Positions 32,949-41,060 of a stretch of 50,964 nt of DNA are shown piece after piece. The translations under genes and the position numbers were made by a program. The number at the start of each line of letters is the position of its first letter. The first letter of the stretch is position 1. The notes beneath the pieces were generated by a model. That model made no database searches and was not told the origin of the DNA. It was given only the letters and a program-made list of their open reading frames with translations. Source of the stretch: an uncultured Eubacteriales bacterium (GTDB lineage Bacteria; Bacillota; Clostridia; Lachnospirales; Lachnospiraceae); assembly GCA_900539455.1 (NCBI GenBank), contig UQCD01000017.1, forward strand, positions 1 through 50,964. Direction: 5' to 3'.

Positions 32949-33007
32949 GGTTGTGCAAACTCCGTTTGCCAACCTTGCCTTTACCCCCTTACACTAATAG
33001 GGGGGTA
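32949..33007 (+). other. Double hairpin with predicted rolling-circle nick site
   Basis: Hairpin 1: GGTTG-T-GCAAAC-TCC-GTTTGC-CAACC (32949-32974). Hairpin 2: TACCCCC (32982-32988) with GGGGGTA (33001-33007), loop TTACACTAATAG. The loop and flank resemble nick sites of PF02486 initiators and relaxases as I recall them: pT181 (TACTCT/AATAG) and Tn916/ICEBs1 oriT (CT/AACAGGGGG). It lies 13 bp before the rep start, so the nick is predicted between CACT and AATAG. Confidence 0.65.
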
Positions 33008-33019
33008 GAAAGGGTCAAA

Positions 33020-34048
33020 ATGGAATTATGTGATTTTTTTAACGGATTTAAGATATCCGTTGATTGGTTAGAATTTACACTAAATATAAATAATGTTGTT
33101 TCTGCTTGTTCATATGTTGGTTTAGATTTTATGGATTTTGATGTTATGGAATATGGTTCTATGGGATATAGTAAATATGCTAAACATAGATTATGTAGTA
33201 TTTATGTATATTATTGTGGTAATGATGATATGGGTGTACATTTTCGTATTACTGGTACTTCTATTGCTATTTTTTTCAAAATGTTTATTGACTCCAGAAG
33301 TGAAACTACTCCCTTTGGTGATATAGCTATACAAGTTGATGATTTTACAAGTGAATTTTTCGCCTTACTTTTTGATGTGGTTTCTAAAAAAGGAAAATTT
33401 TCTCGTTTAGATTTAGCCTTAGATGATTTTACCGGTAGCTTTTATTCTGTTGATGATATTTTGTTTCGCTTGAATAATTGTTTATGTGTTTCTAAATTTA
33501 AAAATTTTAGGTCTATATGTGAAAGAAAAATTTCCGATTGTTCAGCTATTGGTAATACTTTGTATTTTGGCTCTCGTATGTCTGATATAATGCTTAGAAT
33601 TTATGATAAAAAGCTTGAACAAAAAAGTGATGTTCCTTTTTGGATGCGTTGGGAATTTGAATTAAAAGGTGAACGAGCTTCTTTGGTTGCAAAGTATATA
33701 ATTCAAAGAAATTGTATAGGCTCTATTTTTGCTGAGATTTTAAATACCTATATGCGTTTTATAAACAATGATAGAAGTGAGCGTAAAAAATGTTCTGTTG
33801 AAAAAAAGTGGCTTGATTTTGTTGGTACTTTGTCCTTGATAGAATTATCTTTTTCTAAGTCCATTAAAACTATTAAATCAAAGCAAGAATGGATTGAAAA
33901 ACAATGCTTTCCTACTCTAGCTGGTCTTATTAGATATTATGATGGTGATATGTCGTTTTTATATGATAAAGTAGAAGGCTCATATTTGAGAAATAATGCA
34001 AAAAATAAACTATTATTTGAAAGGTCGGTTGATTATGTTATACAGTGA
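33020..34048 (+). CDS. Replication initiation protein, Rep_trans-type rolling-circle initiator
   Basis: 342 aa. Start 33020 follows AAAGGG by 5 nt; the frame upstream to 32879 overlaps the zot gene and lacks an RBS. The N-terminus KISVDWLEFTLNINNV, the KFSRLDLALDDFTG block (about 125-140) and LRIYDKKLEQKSD (about 195, with the likely catalytic Tyr in the YDK motif) mark the Replication initiation factor family (pT181 RepC, NicK, RstA-like). Nicks and replicates the phage plus strand. Confidence 0.85.
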   Translation: MELCDFFNGFKISVDWLEFTLNINNVVSACSYVGLDFMDFDVMEYGSMGYSKYAKHRLCSIYVYYCGNDDMGVHFRITGTSIAIFFKMFIDSRSETTPFGDIAIQVDDFTSEFFALLFDVVSKKGKFSRLDLALDDFTGSFYSVDDILFRLNNCLCVSKFKNFRSICERKISDCSAIGNTLYFGSRMSDIMLRIYDKKLEQKSDVPFWMRWEFELKGERASLVAKYIIQRNCIGSIFAEILNTYMRFINNDRSERKKCSVEKKWLDFVGTLSLIELSFSKSIKTIKSKQEWIEKQCFPTLAGLIRYYDGDMSFLYDKVEGSYLRNNAKNKLLFERSVDYVIQ

Positions 34049-34928
34049 ATGTATTGATTTATTTTTAGATTATGTATCTTGTTACGCAGCTTTAAGTACT
34101 GTAGAATACTATAAGACAAATTTAGATTTTTTTAGTAAGTATATTTTAAAAGTAAAAAATACTTTAGATTTTAATGTTCAGGAACTCACTAAGAGTGACT
34201 ATGTTGGTTATATTAGTTGTCAAAGAAAAAAGAAAATAAAAAATACTTCCGTTCGTACATATAGTAGGGCTGTTAAAGTTTTCCTTAGATATTTGTATAA
34301 TGAAAATTTAATAAAAGATAATATTACTAACAATGTCAAAATGCCATATCCTGATAATCGCATTATTGTTCCTTTATCTTCTTATGATGTTGTTTGTATT
34401 ATGAGAGGTATTGCAAATAGTCCTTTGCGTTATAGAAATTTGCTTATTTTTAAACTTATGCTTGATTGTGGACTTCGTAAAAGTGAAGTTATCAATTTGA
34501 ATATTGGAGATATAAATTTAAAAGATAATTATATAGTCATATCTAATAGTAAATATAATAAATCTAGGTTTATACCCTTGCCAGAAGTTGTAAAAAGGGC
34601 TGTTTTGCTTTATCTCAATGATAGACATTCATCTTGTAATGCTCTTATTTTAAGTGGTGATAATAGAATAACTGATAAAGCTATTAACTGTATGTTTTAT
34701 AAGTTAAAAAAATACTGTCCTAAAAATATATATCCGCATCTTTTAAGGCATACTTTTGCCACTTCATTTATAATGCGTGGTGGCTCTTTAGAGGTATTAA
34801 GGCTTTTGCTTGGTCATTCTGACTATGATGTTACAAGGCAATATATACATATTGCTGGACAGACAGATATATCTAATATTTGTATATATCGTATTGATGA
34901 TTGCTTTTTAAAGGCTTATAAATTTTAG
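34035..34928 (+). CDS. Tyrosine integrase (XerC/D-like) of the prophage
   Basis: 297 aa. N-terminal SAM-like DNA-binding domain (1-105), then the catalytic domain with Arg in LDCGLRKSEVINL, Lys in NSKYNKSRFIPL, HLLRHTFATSFIMRGG (HxxR), LLGHSDYDVTRQYIHI (His and nucleophile Tyr). All catalytic residues are present. AAAGG precedes ATG 34035, which overlaps the rep stop by 14 bp. Recombines the phage into tRNA-Lys. Confidence 0.92.
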   Translation: MLYSECIDLFLDYVSCYAALSTVEYYKTNLDFFSKYILKVKNTLDFNVQELTKSDYVGYISCQRKKKIKNTSVRTYSRAVKVFLRYLYNENLIKDNITNNVKMPYPDNRIIVPLSSYDVVCIMRGIANSPLRYRNLLIFKLMLDCGLRKSEVINLNIGDINLKDNYIVISNSKYNKSRFIPLPEVVKRAVLLYLNDRHSSCNALILSGDNRITDKAINCMFYKLKKYCPKNIYPHLLRHTFATSFIMRGGSLEVLRLLLGHSDYDVTRQYIHIAGQTDISNICIYRIDDCFLKAYKF

Positions 34929-34938
34929 GAGGTTTACT

Positions 34939-35190
34939 ATGAACTTAAAATTAAAAAATGAAATTATTAAATTTTGTAATTCTTTGAGTGATGATGATTT
35001 ACTTAATGAATATTATGACGCTGTTTATGATAGTTTAGGTTCTCTTACTGATAAAATGTATGAGCTGGGATATGATATTTCTGATATATTAGAAAGAGAA
35101 AAGTATGAGAAATATAAAATGGAGCGTGCTGATATTATTGAAAATGAGTGTATTAAAAGAGAATTGGAACTGTGGCAAAATATCATATAA
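34939..35190 (+). CDS. 83-aa acidic prophage protein
   Basis: GGAGG 6 nt before the ATG, 10 bp after the integrase stop, so in the same operon. Soluble and helical (NSLSDDDLLNEYYDAVYDSL, MERADIIENECIKRELELWQ). No family recognised; an excision factor is possible only by position. Confidence 0.6.
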   Translation: MNLKLKNEIIKFCNSLSDDDLLNEYYDAVYDSLGSLTDKMYELGYDISDILEREKYEKYKMERADIIENECIKRELELWQNII

Positions 35191-35216
35191 TAAATATAAA
35201 TACACTCTTATATTTA

Positions 35217-35245
35217 TTGACATATTATACATAATGGTATATAAT
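35217..35245 (+). promoter_or_regulatory. Perfect consensus promoter for the last prophage gene
   Basis: TTGACA (35217-35222), 17-bp spacer, TATAAT (35240-35245). Gives gene 35291 its own strong, apparently unregulated transcription in the lysogen. Confidence 0.8.
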
Positions 35246-35290
35246 AATAAAGTAGTAATAAAAGGCATAACTAAGGAAGGAAAGAGGCAT

Positions 35291-35425
35291 ATGGAAGAAT
35301 TGAATAACACTGAAGAACTTGTTAAACAAACTGAGGAAAAAATGATTTATAAGATTTTACTAATGTTGGAAGAGTGTCAGGACTTAGACGCAGCCAAAGA
35401 CAAAATCAAAAATTTAATTAACTAA
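35291..35425 (+). CDS. 44-aa helical protein at the phage right end
   Basis: MEELNNTEELVKQTEEKMIY then a helix ending DAAKDKIKNLIN. GGAAAGAGG RBS. Own consensus promoter, followed by the conserved double hairpin and attR. The left-hand relic 28162-28320 has the same set-up. Constitutive lysogenic expression suggests a host-benefit or exclusion function (inference). Confidence 0.65.
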   Translation: MEELNNTEELVKQTEEKMIYKILLMLEECQDLDAAKDKIKNLIN

Positions 35426-35433
35426 CAAAAAAA

Positions 35434-35519
35434 GGTTACCCACGCAGTACCACACTGTAGGTAACCCAAAACCCAAACGCTAGGTTACTACATAGCACTT
35501 CTTAGTTGTGCCACCTAGC
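35434..35519. other. Conserved double hairpin next to attR (right copy)
   Basis: Hairpin 1: GGTTACC (35434-35440) with GGTAACC (35460-35466) and inner CAGT/ACTG. Hairpin 2: GCTAGGT (35479-35485) with ACCTAGC (35513-35519), enclosing GCAC..GTGC. Compare 28326-28400: hairpin 2 is conserved in sequence, hairpin 1 in structure. Confidence 0.6.
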
Positions 35520-35551
35520 AAAAAAAGAGATGCAAAACGCATCTCTTTTTT
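35520..35551. terminator. Terminator of the tRNA operon (bidirectional)
   Basis: GAGATGC / GCATCTC (35527-35545) with A6 and T6 on the two sides. Ends the minus-strand tRNA transcript just inside the prophage. Confidence 0.8.
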
Positions 35552-35596
35552 AATGAGACATCGGGGATTCGAACCCCGGACAACTTGATTAAAAGT
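35546..35596. repeat. attR: 51-bp repeat inside tRNA-Lys
   Basis: Identical to 28431-28481. It covers the tRNA-Lys 3' half from the anticodon loop to just past the discriminator base, so integration keeps the tRNA gene whole. Confidence 0.9.
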
Positions 35597-35626
35597 CAAG
35601 TGCTCTACCACCTGAGCTAATATCCC
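35554..35626 (-). tRNA. tRNA-Lys (anticodon TTT)
   Basis: Cloverleaf with acceptor GGGATAT/ATGTCTC, anticodon loop CTTTTAA, T-loop TTCGAAT. CCA not encoded. Last gene of the six-tRNA operon and integration site of the prophage. Confidence 0.95.
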
Positions 35627-35657
35627 ATATTTTATATTGGAACCATACTGGCCCGAA

Positions 35658-35730
35658 CAGGGCTAGTTGGATTCGAACCAACGAGATGCAGGAGTCAAAG
35701 TCCTGTGCCTTACCGCTTGGCGATAGCCCT
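35658..35730 (-). tRNA. tRNA-Gln (anticodon TTG)
   Basis: Acceptor AGGGCTA/TAGCCCT, anticodon loop CTTTGAC, T-arm TTGGTTCGAATCCAA. Confidence 0.95.
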
Positions 35731-35743
35731 TTAGTAATCAAAA

Positions 35744-35819
35744 AGGTGGATACAGGGATTCGAACCCTGGGCCTCCAGAGCCACAATCTGGCGCGCTAAC
35801 CAACTGCGCTATACCCACC
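35744..35819 (-). tRNA. tRNA-His (anticodon GTG)
   Basis: Acceptor GTGGGTA/TATCCAC with the extra G-1 (35819) opposite C73, anticodon loop TTGTGGC. Confidence 0.95.
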
Positions 35820-35851
35820 ATGAAGGACCTAAGGGACTTCTCCCTCGAAAA

Positions 35852-35925
<74 letters not shown>

Positions 35926-35978
35926 ATATTTCATGTGTAAAATATGAAATTTTTATTGCACCACTTTTGCAATGCAAA

Positions 35979-36049
35979 AGCGGGTGATGGGAATCGAACC
36001 CACGTATCTAGCTTGGAAGGCTAGTGTTCTACCATTGAACTACACCCGC
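35979..36049 (-). tRNA. tRNA-Gly (anticodon TCC)
   Basis: Acceptor GCGGGTG/CACCCGC, anticodon loop CTTCCAA. Confidence 0.95.
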
Positions 36050-36061
36050 AAAGATGATAAG

Positions 36062-36136
36062 TCGGGGTGACAGGATTCGAACCTGCGACCTCTTGATCCC
36101 AAATCAAGCGCTCTAGCCAAGCTGAGCCACACCCCG
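36062..36136 (-). tRNA. tRNA-Pro (anticodon TGG)
   Basis: Acceptor CGGGGTG/CACCCCG, anticodon loop TTTGGGA. First gene of the tRNA operon. Confidence 0.95.
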
Positions 36137-36189
36137 ATTAGATGTGTGTTTATTCAGTTTTTATCGCCCGTCTCCGTGACGCAGTAGTT

Positions 36190-36218
36190 ATTATATTATA
36201 AGGTGTTCATATTGTCAA
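36190..36218 (-). promoter_or_regulatory. Consensus promoter of the tRNA-Pro-Gly-Arg-His-Gln-Lys operon
   Basis: TTGACA (36213-36218), 17-bp spacer, TATAAT (36190-36195) on the minus strand, 54 bp before tRNA-Pro. The remaining gap to 36427 is AT-rich without features. Confidence 0.85.
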
Positions 36219-36427
36219 CAACTTTTTTCATTTTTTTTACTATTTTTTTCAACTCTTTTTCAAAATATGCAAATCCTTGATTTTACTAGCTTTTTACAAA
36301 TATTATTTGTCTTTTGGAGATAAATACCTATCTATTCATTAAATCTATCATATCCAACCATTCTAAAAATAATACTACCAATCTATATAAATTTAAAAAT
36401 TGTTTTACCTTTTTTTGTACTAAGCAC

Positions 36428-36913
36428 TTATTTCTCAAAATAGTTTAAGGTATAACTTGCATCTCCATACTTATCTATTTCCATAACAACATAAGTAGGC
36501 ACCTTTCCTTCCTGTCTAGGATAAGAAAGGCTTCCCGGATTGATAACCATTATTCCGTCTCTAAGTTCTATTAATGGACGATGAGTATGACCATAAAAGG
36601 CAATATCTGCCTTTCTTAGTTTTGCTTCTTCTATTAGCCTTTCTAATCCCATAGACACATAATATGTATGCCCATGACATAAAAAAGCCTTATATTTATC
36701 AATATAAAACTCTAGCTCATATGGAAGCTTAGAAAAAAAGTCATTGTTTCCTGATACAATATACAGAGGACATTCACAGTTTTCCTGAATGTATTCCTCT
36801 GCTCCTTCTGCATCTCCACAATGAACCAGCATATCAATAGGCTTAACCTTTTTTAAAACTTCCTCTAAATTTTCATTATGCTTGTGAGTATCACTAACAA
36901 TCAAAACCTTCAT
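36428..36913 (-). CDS. YfcE/MJ0936-family metallophosphoesterase
   Basis: 161 aa. Metal-binding motifs VSDTHKH (D-H), CGDAEG, SGNND, CHGHTY and YGHTHRP are all present. Such enzymes are Mn-dependent phosphodiesterases. Overlaps the 3' end of the dITPase gene by 20 bp, so the two are coupled, an arrangement common in Clostridia. Confidence 0.92.
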   Translation of the reverse strand: MKVLIVSDTHKHNENLEEVLKKVKPIDMLVHCGDAEGAEEYIQENCECPLYIVSGNNDFFSKLPYELEFYIDKYKAFLCHGHTYYVSMGLERLIEEAKLRKADIAFYGHTHRPLIELRDGIMVINPGSLSYPRQEGKVPTYVVMEIDKYGDASYTLNYFEK

Positions 36914-37505
36914 TCTTCAGCTTTTCCTTCATTAGTTCTAATGCTTTACCTCTATGGCTTATTTTGTTTTTAAGCTCTACTTCCATTTCACCAGTAGTCA
37001 TATCATATTCTGGCACATATAAAAGAGGGTCATAGCCAAAACCATTTTCTCCTCTTTCTCTGTCTGCAATCAGTCCTTCAATAGTTGCAACTGTGGTAAT
37101 TACTCTACCATCTGGAAATGCCGCAGCAATAGCACACACAAATCTTGCACTACGCTCATCTCCCTTTGCATCCTTTAAATTATCTAAAATAGTCTGATTT
37201 TTAATTGAATATGGTGTGTCCTCTCCTAAATATCTTGCGGAATATACACCTGGGGCTTTATCCATATAATCTACTTCCAAGCCTGAATCATCAGCCATAA
37301 CCATTTGACCTGTCATCTGACAGATAGTTTTTGCCTTAATTATGGCATTTTCCTCAAAGGTAGTACCAGTTTCCTCTATATGTATATCTATATTCATATC
37401 CTTAAGAGAATACAACTCAACATTTAAATCTGACATAATCATTCTTATTTCAGCCATTTTTCCTTCGTTGGTAGTAGCAAAAATAATTTTTTTCTTTTCA
37501 CTCAT
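36894..37505 (-). CDS. rdgB: XTP/dITP diphosphatase (RdgB/HAM1)
   Basis: About 203 aa. IIFATTNEGKMAEI (substrate loop), FEENAIIKAKT, MADDSGLEVDYM and ENGFGYDPLLYVPE are the family signatures; SHRGKAL is at the end. Removes deaminated purine nucleotides from the pool. Start 37505 follows AAAGGAAG; the frame to 37550 has no RBS there. Confidence 0.95.
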   Translation of the reverse strand: MSEKKKIIFATTNEGKMAEIRMIMSDLNVELYSLKDMNIDIHIEETGTTFEENAIIKAKTICQMTGQMVMADDSGLEVDYMDKAPGVYSARYLGEDTPYSIKNQTILDNLKDAKGDERSARFVCAIAAAFPDGRVITTVATIEGLIADRERGENGFGYDPLLYVPEYDMTTGEMEVELKNKISHRGKALELMKEKLKNEGFDC

Positions 37506-37634
37506 CTTTGTGCTTCCTTTCAAATCAATCAGCTTAATTGATTTTCTCACTTAATTATATTATCAATAACTGCTGCCATTAATAAGTATTCCATGCAGAC
37601 ATTTACCTAATTAACTTTATCCGATTATATAACA

Positions 37635-39341
37635 TTATTTTATTTTTGTAAAACCCTTAAGGCACAGATTACATTGGTACTTTTCCTCTACTCTGTCCCA
37701 ATAAGCTCCAGTATAGCTTATATATCCCTCTCCGTCTGATAAATCTACTGCTGCCGACTTTGCATCTGTAGCCAGCTCCACAGCTATAGGTCTTGTAGCA
37801 TTAGGTGTAGAAATATACATAACAATAGCAAAATTATTTCCCTTTTTCAATTTCACCTCTCTATCTAAATCTATTGTGTAATATCCTGAATATTTAAGCA
37901 TTCCACTTGCTAATACCTGTCTTTCCTTATCAAGTGAACCAATATCCTTATAATCACTGCATACAGCTATTTCATAATATGTATCCACATCTGTAGCATA
38001 AAAGGATACAGCTGAAAGTTTTTCATCATCAACAGCCTTATATACATTTGCAAAATATGCTGACTCTTTATCATATCCTAAATTACCTCTCCATCCACAC
38101 AAATCGCTCTGATAAATATTGTCATAATTATCTGTTGGCTCTGTTCCAGTGTACACCACATTATGAATACCAATATTTGCATCATAATATGAAACATAGA
38201 ACAAACCGTTCATTCCAAACTCCTTACCCCAGCTATTCTGACAAATAAACGCTCCATTTCCTTCAAGTTCTGCATTGAAATTCTCTTTAGGATAATTGTC
38301 ATCCCAACCAACAATTACTACCTCGTGATTTGATTTTTCCTCGCCTATGTAGCAATAAGAAGATGTTTCCTTATTGTAATATTTTGAACGACCATAAGAA
38401 TCATTTAAGGAAGTGTAAATAGAGGTGCTTACACCACCATATTTGTACACCATTTTTTTAATAGTTTCAAAATCCTTTGGAGGCAGTATTTGTGCCTCCT
38501 GTACATGCTTTACCGCCTTTAACGAATTATCTGATACCCCATCACCATATGGATCATCGTTCTCCAGGACTGGTCCCTGCCAAGCTGCCAGATATGCAAT
38601 AGCCATTAAATAATCGCCACCGTCATACTGTGAAAGCTTAAAGGAATTATTTATAGACATATGATCCACAGCAAAGGAATATTTCTCCAATGGCAATAAT
38701 GAGCTCTCCAGTGCCGATAATGCAGAGGTTGCCCAGCAAGTACCAAAGTAGCCCTGATTTTTTATTTCTCCCACCTTTCCATAATCTGTATAGCAATATG
38801 CGTATGGAAGACTTCTTTCCTGTGGTGTTTCATTAATTACGGTAGCAATATTTTCACTAATATCAAAGGAATAGGAGTATCCAAATGCCTTTAATATATA
38901 ATTAAGTGGTATATAAATTACACTACCTCTTTTAACTGGTGGTGTTGTAATTTCCTCTACAATCTGATTAATGGATATTATATTGCTGTCAAGTGTCATA
39001 TCAATTCTATTATTACCTCTTTCAATAATAATAGAATTATCACTATATACATCCACAGCACAATCAATGGCCTCTGTAACAACGCTCAAAGGAACCATCA
39101 TATTCATGGTCTTATCCATATATATTTTTCCTTTTTTCAACACAATATTCACACCATCAATTCGTAATTGTATGGTTTTGCTATTAATGCTGCCAGCTAT
39201 AATCTCCTGCCACAGAGAATCCTGATTTTCAACAGTTTCATTTTTGTTTATGTACTCGGCTGCCATAACATGGGTGTAGCCTTTATATACAACTGCACAT
39301 AATATTAATATTGATATTATATACTTTATCTTATTTTTCAA
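37635..39341 (-). CDS. Secreted C1-family (papain-like) cysteine peptidase with copper-amine-oxidase-N domain
   Basis: 568 aa. Signal peptide (about 1-28). A copper amine oxidase N-type domain (about 55-165; MVPLSVVTEAIDC, YIPLNYILKAFGY) likely binds the cell wall. The peptidase domain begins KNQGYFGTCWATSALSALES (active Cys), with catalytic His in NHEVVIVGWDDN and Asn in QNSWGKEFGMNGLFYVSYYD. A C-terminal beta-sandwich (about 435-568) follows. It acts outside the cell. GGAG RBS after the methyltransferase gene end. Confidence 0.9.
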   Translation of the reverse strand: MKNKIKYIISILILCAVVYKGYTHVMAAEYINKNETVENQDSLWQEIIAGSINSKTIQLRIDGVNIVLKKGKIYMDKTMNMMVPLSVVTEAIDCAVDVYSDNSIIIERGNNRIDMTLDSNIISINQIVEEITTPPVKRGSVIYIPLNYILKAFGYSYSFDISENIATVINETPQERSLPYAYCYTDYGKVGEIKNQGYFGTCWATSALSALESSLLPLEKYSFAVDHMSINNSFKLSQYDGGDYLMAIAYLAAWQGPVLENDDPYGDGVSDNSLKAVKHVQEAQILPPKDFETIKKMVYKYGGVSTSIYTSLNDSYGRSKYYNKETSSYCYIGEEKSNHEVVIVGWDDNYPKENFNAELEGNGAFICQNSWGKEFGMNGLFYVSYYDANIGIHNVVYTGTEPTDNYDNIYQSDLCGWRGNLGYDKESAYFANVYKAVDDEKLSAVSFYATDVDTYYEIAVCSDYKDIGSLDKERQVLASGMLKYSGYYTIDLDREVKLKKGNNFAIVMYISTPNATRPIAVELATDAKSAAVDLSDGEGYISYTGAYWDRVEEKYQCNLCLKGFTKIK

Positions 39342-39352
39342 CTTTATTTCTC

Positions 39353-40501
39353 CTATTTATTTTGCTTTGGTGGTTTTGGTCCCATAAATTGATAATAATA
39401 TGTTTTTATCATACCATTATATATTTTTCTATTTTTTGTGGCTTTAATTCCCATATCCTCCTCTACCTTTTCATATGAGGATATAATAAATGCAGACCAG
39501 CTATCTAATGCCTTAAATCTTTCTCCAATAGTCCTGTATAGCTGTGGCAAGTCCTTCTTTTCCTCAAGTCTTTCTCCATAAGGAGGATTTGTAATAATAA
39601 ATCCATATTTTTTATTATGGCTTAATTCCTTTACATCTCTGCATTGAAAATGAATTAACTCATTTACCCCAGCTCGCTCTGCGTTTCTTCTGGCTATCTT
39701 AACCATATCATTGTCTAAATCATAGCCTTGTATATCCAGCTGTATGTTTGTGTCAATTAAATCCTGTGCCTCTGAAATAACCTCATACCATTCTTTTTTA
39801 GGAATAAGGTTTTTCCATTGCTCTGCAGTAAACTCCCTATTCATACCTGGTGCAGTATTTGTAGCAATAAGTGCTGCCTCTATAGGAAAAGTTCCACTTC
39901 CACAAAATGGGTCTACTAATATTCTGTCTTTATTCCAAGGTGTAAGCATAATAAGTGCTGCTGCCAATGTTTCTGATATTGGTGCCTTTGATGACAACAA
40001 TCTGTAGCCTCTTTTATGTAATGAGTCACCAGAGGTATCTATACCCATAATAGCCTCATCCTTAAACATAAAAACTCTTAAAGGATAGCTTGCTCCTTCT
40101 TCACTAAACCAGGATATGCCATATACAGACTTTAGTCTTTCAACCATAGCCTTTTTTACTATACTTTGTATATCCTTTGGACTAAATAATTTGCTTTTTA
40201 CACTAGACGCCTTAGTCACCCAGAATTTTCCGTCTGAAGGTATAAACTCCTCCCATTCTACTGCCTTTGTTTTTTCAAATAATTCATCATAGGTTTCTGC
40301 CTTAAATCTTGCTGCCACTATTAAAATGCGTTCTGCTGTCCTAAGGAATACATTTGCTCTACATATAGCCTCCACATCGCCTTCAAAGGTAACTCTTCCG
40401 TCCTCAACTAATGTAACTTCGTATCCTAAATTTATAATTTCTCTTTTTAATACAGCCTCTAGTCCAAAATGACAAGGTGCCATAAGCTTATATATTTTCA
40501 T
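39353..40501 (-). CDS. THUMP-domain class I RNA methyltransferase (RlmL/YpsC-like)
   Basis: 382 aa. Ferredoxin-like plus THUMP domain (1-160; APCHFGLEAVLKREI), then a Rossmann methyltransferase with VDPFCGSGTFPIEAAL and the catalytic IITNPPYGERLEE motif of N2-guanine or adenine methylation. Equivalent to B. subtilis YpsC, an N-terminal-RlmL-like 23S rRNA m2G enzyme. The peptidase gene starts 11 bp after its stop, suggesting one transcript. Confidence 0.9.
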   Translation of the reverse strand: MKIYKLMAPCHFGLEAVLKREIINLGYEVTLVEDGRVTFEGDVEAICRANVFLRTAERILIVAARFKAETYDELFEKTKAVEWEEFIPSDGKFWVTKASSVKSKLFSPKDIQSIVKKAMVERLKSVYGISWFSEEGASYPLRVFMFKDEAIMGIDTSGDSLHKRGYRLLSSKAPISETLAAALIMLTPWNKDRILVDPFCGSGTFPIEAALIATNTAPGMNREFTAEQWKNLIPKKEWYEVISEAQDLIDTNIQLDIQGYDLDNDMVKIARRNAERAGVNELIHFQCRDVKELSHNKKYGFIITNPPYGERLEEKKDLPQLYRTIGERFKALDSWSAFIISSYEKVEEDMGIKATKNRKIYNGMIKTYYYQFMGPKPPKQNK

Positions 40502-40564
40502 ATATTTTCTCCATATTCATTCAGCGTTTTATACAGTAAATCTTAGAATAGACATTCCCATATG

Positions 40565-40909
40565 TCAATGGATATTTGCCCCAATTAAATATTTCCCTCT
40601 ATAGTTTTCCAGCCCATTAAGTAAATTGTAAATCACATTCCCCTTACTTGCCAAAATTTTTGCATAGTGCATACTATTTGTTCCACTGTCACAATATAAT
40701 ATTACATATTCATTCTCAGTCAATACAATATTACGAAGCTCTGCCCCGTCAATATTTTCAGCCCCCTTTATATGAGAGCTATAATATTCATAGCTGTCCC
40801 TTAAATCATAAATATAATACCTATTTAAACAGGAGCTATCTGACATTTCGTCAATTATTTCATCAAGCTTTTTCGTTCCTATATTAATAATCTTCCCTTT
40901 TTTTCTCAT
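40565..40909 (-). CDS. Rhodanese-like domain protein
   Basis: 114 aa single rhodanese fold: YIYDLRDSYEYYSSHIKGA (CH2A-like), then active-site loop YCDSGTNSMHYAKIL with the catalytic Cys at about 72, and YNLLNGLENYRG. May carry persulfide sulfur. AAGGAG is present upstream. Confidence 0.85.
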   Translation of the reverse strand: MRKKGKIINIGTKKLDEIIDEMSDSSCLNRYYIYDLRDSYEYYSSHIKGAENIDGAELRNIVLTENEYVILYCDSGTNSMHYAKILASKGNVIYNLLNGLENYRGKYLIGANIH

Positions 40910-41016
40910 TTCTTCTCCTTAATTATTCTTATATTAATTTTTAAAGCTTCTATTTTTTTATATATAATTCTTAATTTCTTACATAGTTATCAATGTTACA
41001 CATCATCTATAACTAA

Positions 41017-41052
41017 TTATATGCTCACTGTGCCTGTTTAGTGAGCATATAA
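41017..41052. other. 13-bp perfect inverted repeat beside the IS200 remnant
   Basis: TTATATGCTCACT (41017-41029) with AGTGAGCATATAA (41040-41052). It lies just after the truncated tnpA peptide. It may be the right-end hairpin of the same IS after internal deletion, or an unrelated terminator. Confidence 0.4.
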
Positions 41053-41060
41053 CTGTAATC

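Larger units (their letters stand above)
28431..35596 (+). mobile_element. Inovirus-like (filamentous phage) prophage integrated at tRNA-Lys
   Basis: A 7.1-kb element between exact 51-bp att repeats. It carries the module order of filamentous phages: regulator, ssDNA-binding protein, small protein, major coat protein plus terminator, large surface protein, small membrane proteins, Zot/pI ATPase, rolling-circle initiator, integrase. Base composition is very AT-rich with T-rich codons, unlike the neighbours. No secretin gene (pIV) is present, as expected for a host without an outer membrane. All genes appear intact. Confidence 0.88.

Noticed and set aside
28431..35596. Element as an ICE or mobilizable plasmid because of the oriT-like hairpin
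   Set aside because: No coupling protein, VirB4 or other conjugation gene is present; coat and Zot genes point to a phage.
35589..35786. Minus-strand ORF over the tRNA-Lys/Gln/His genes
   Set aside because: It is an accidental reading of tRNA genes (typical SSxVERxPxxxxVxGS-like peptides). The same applies to 49983-50316.
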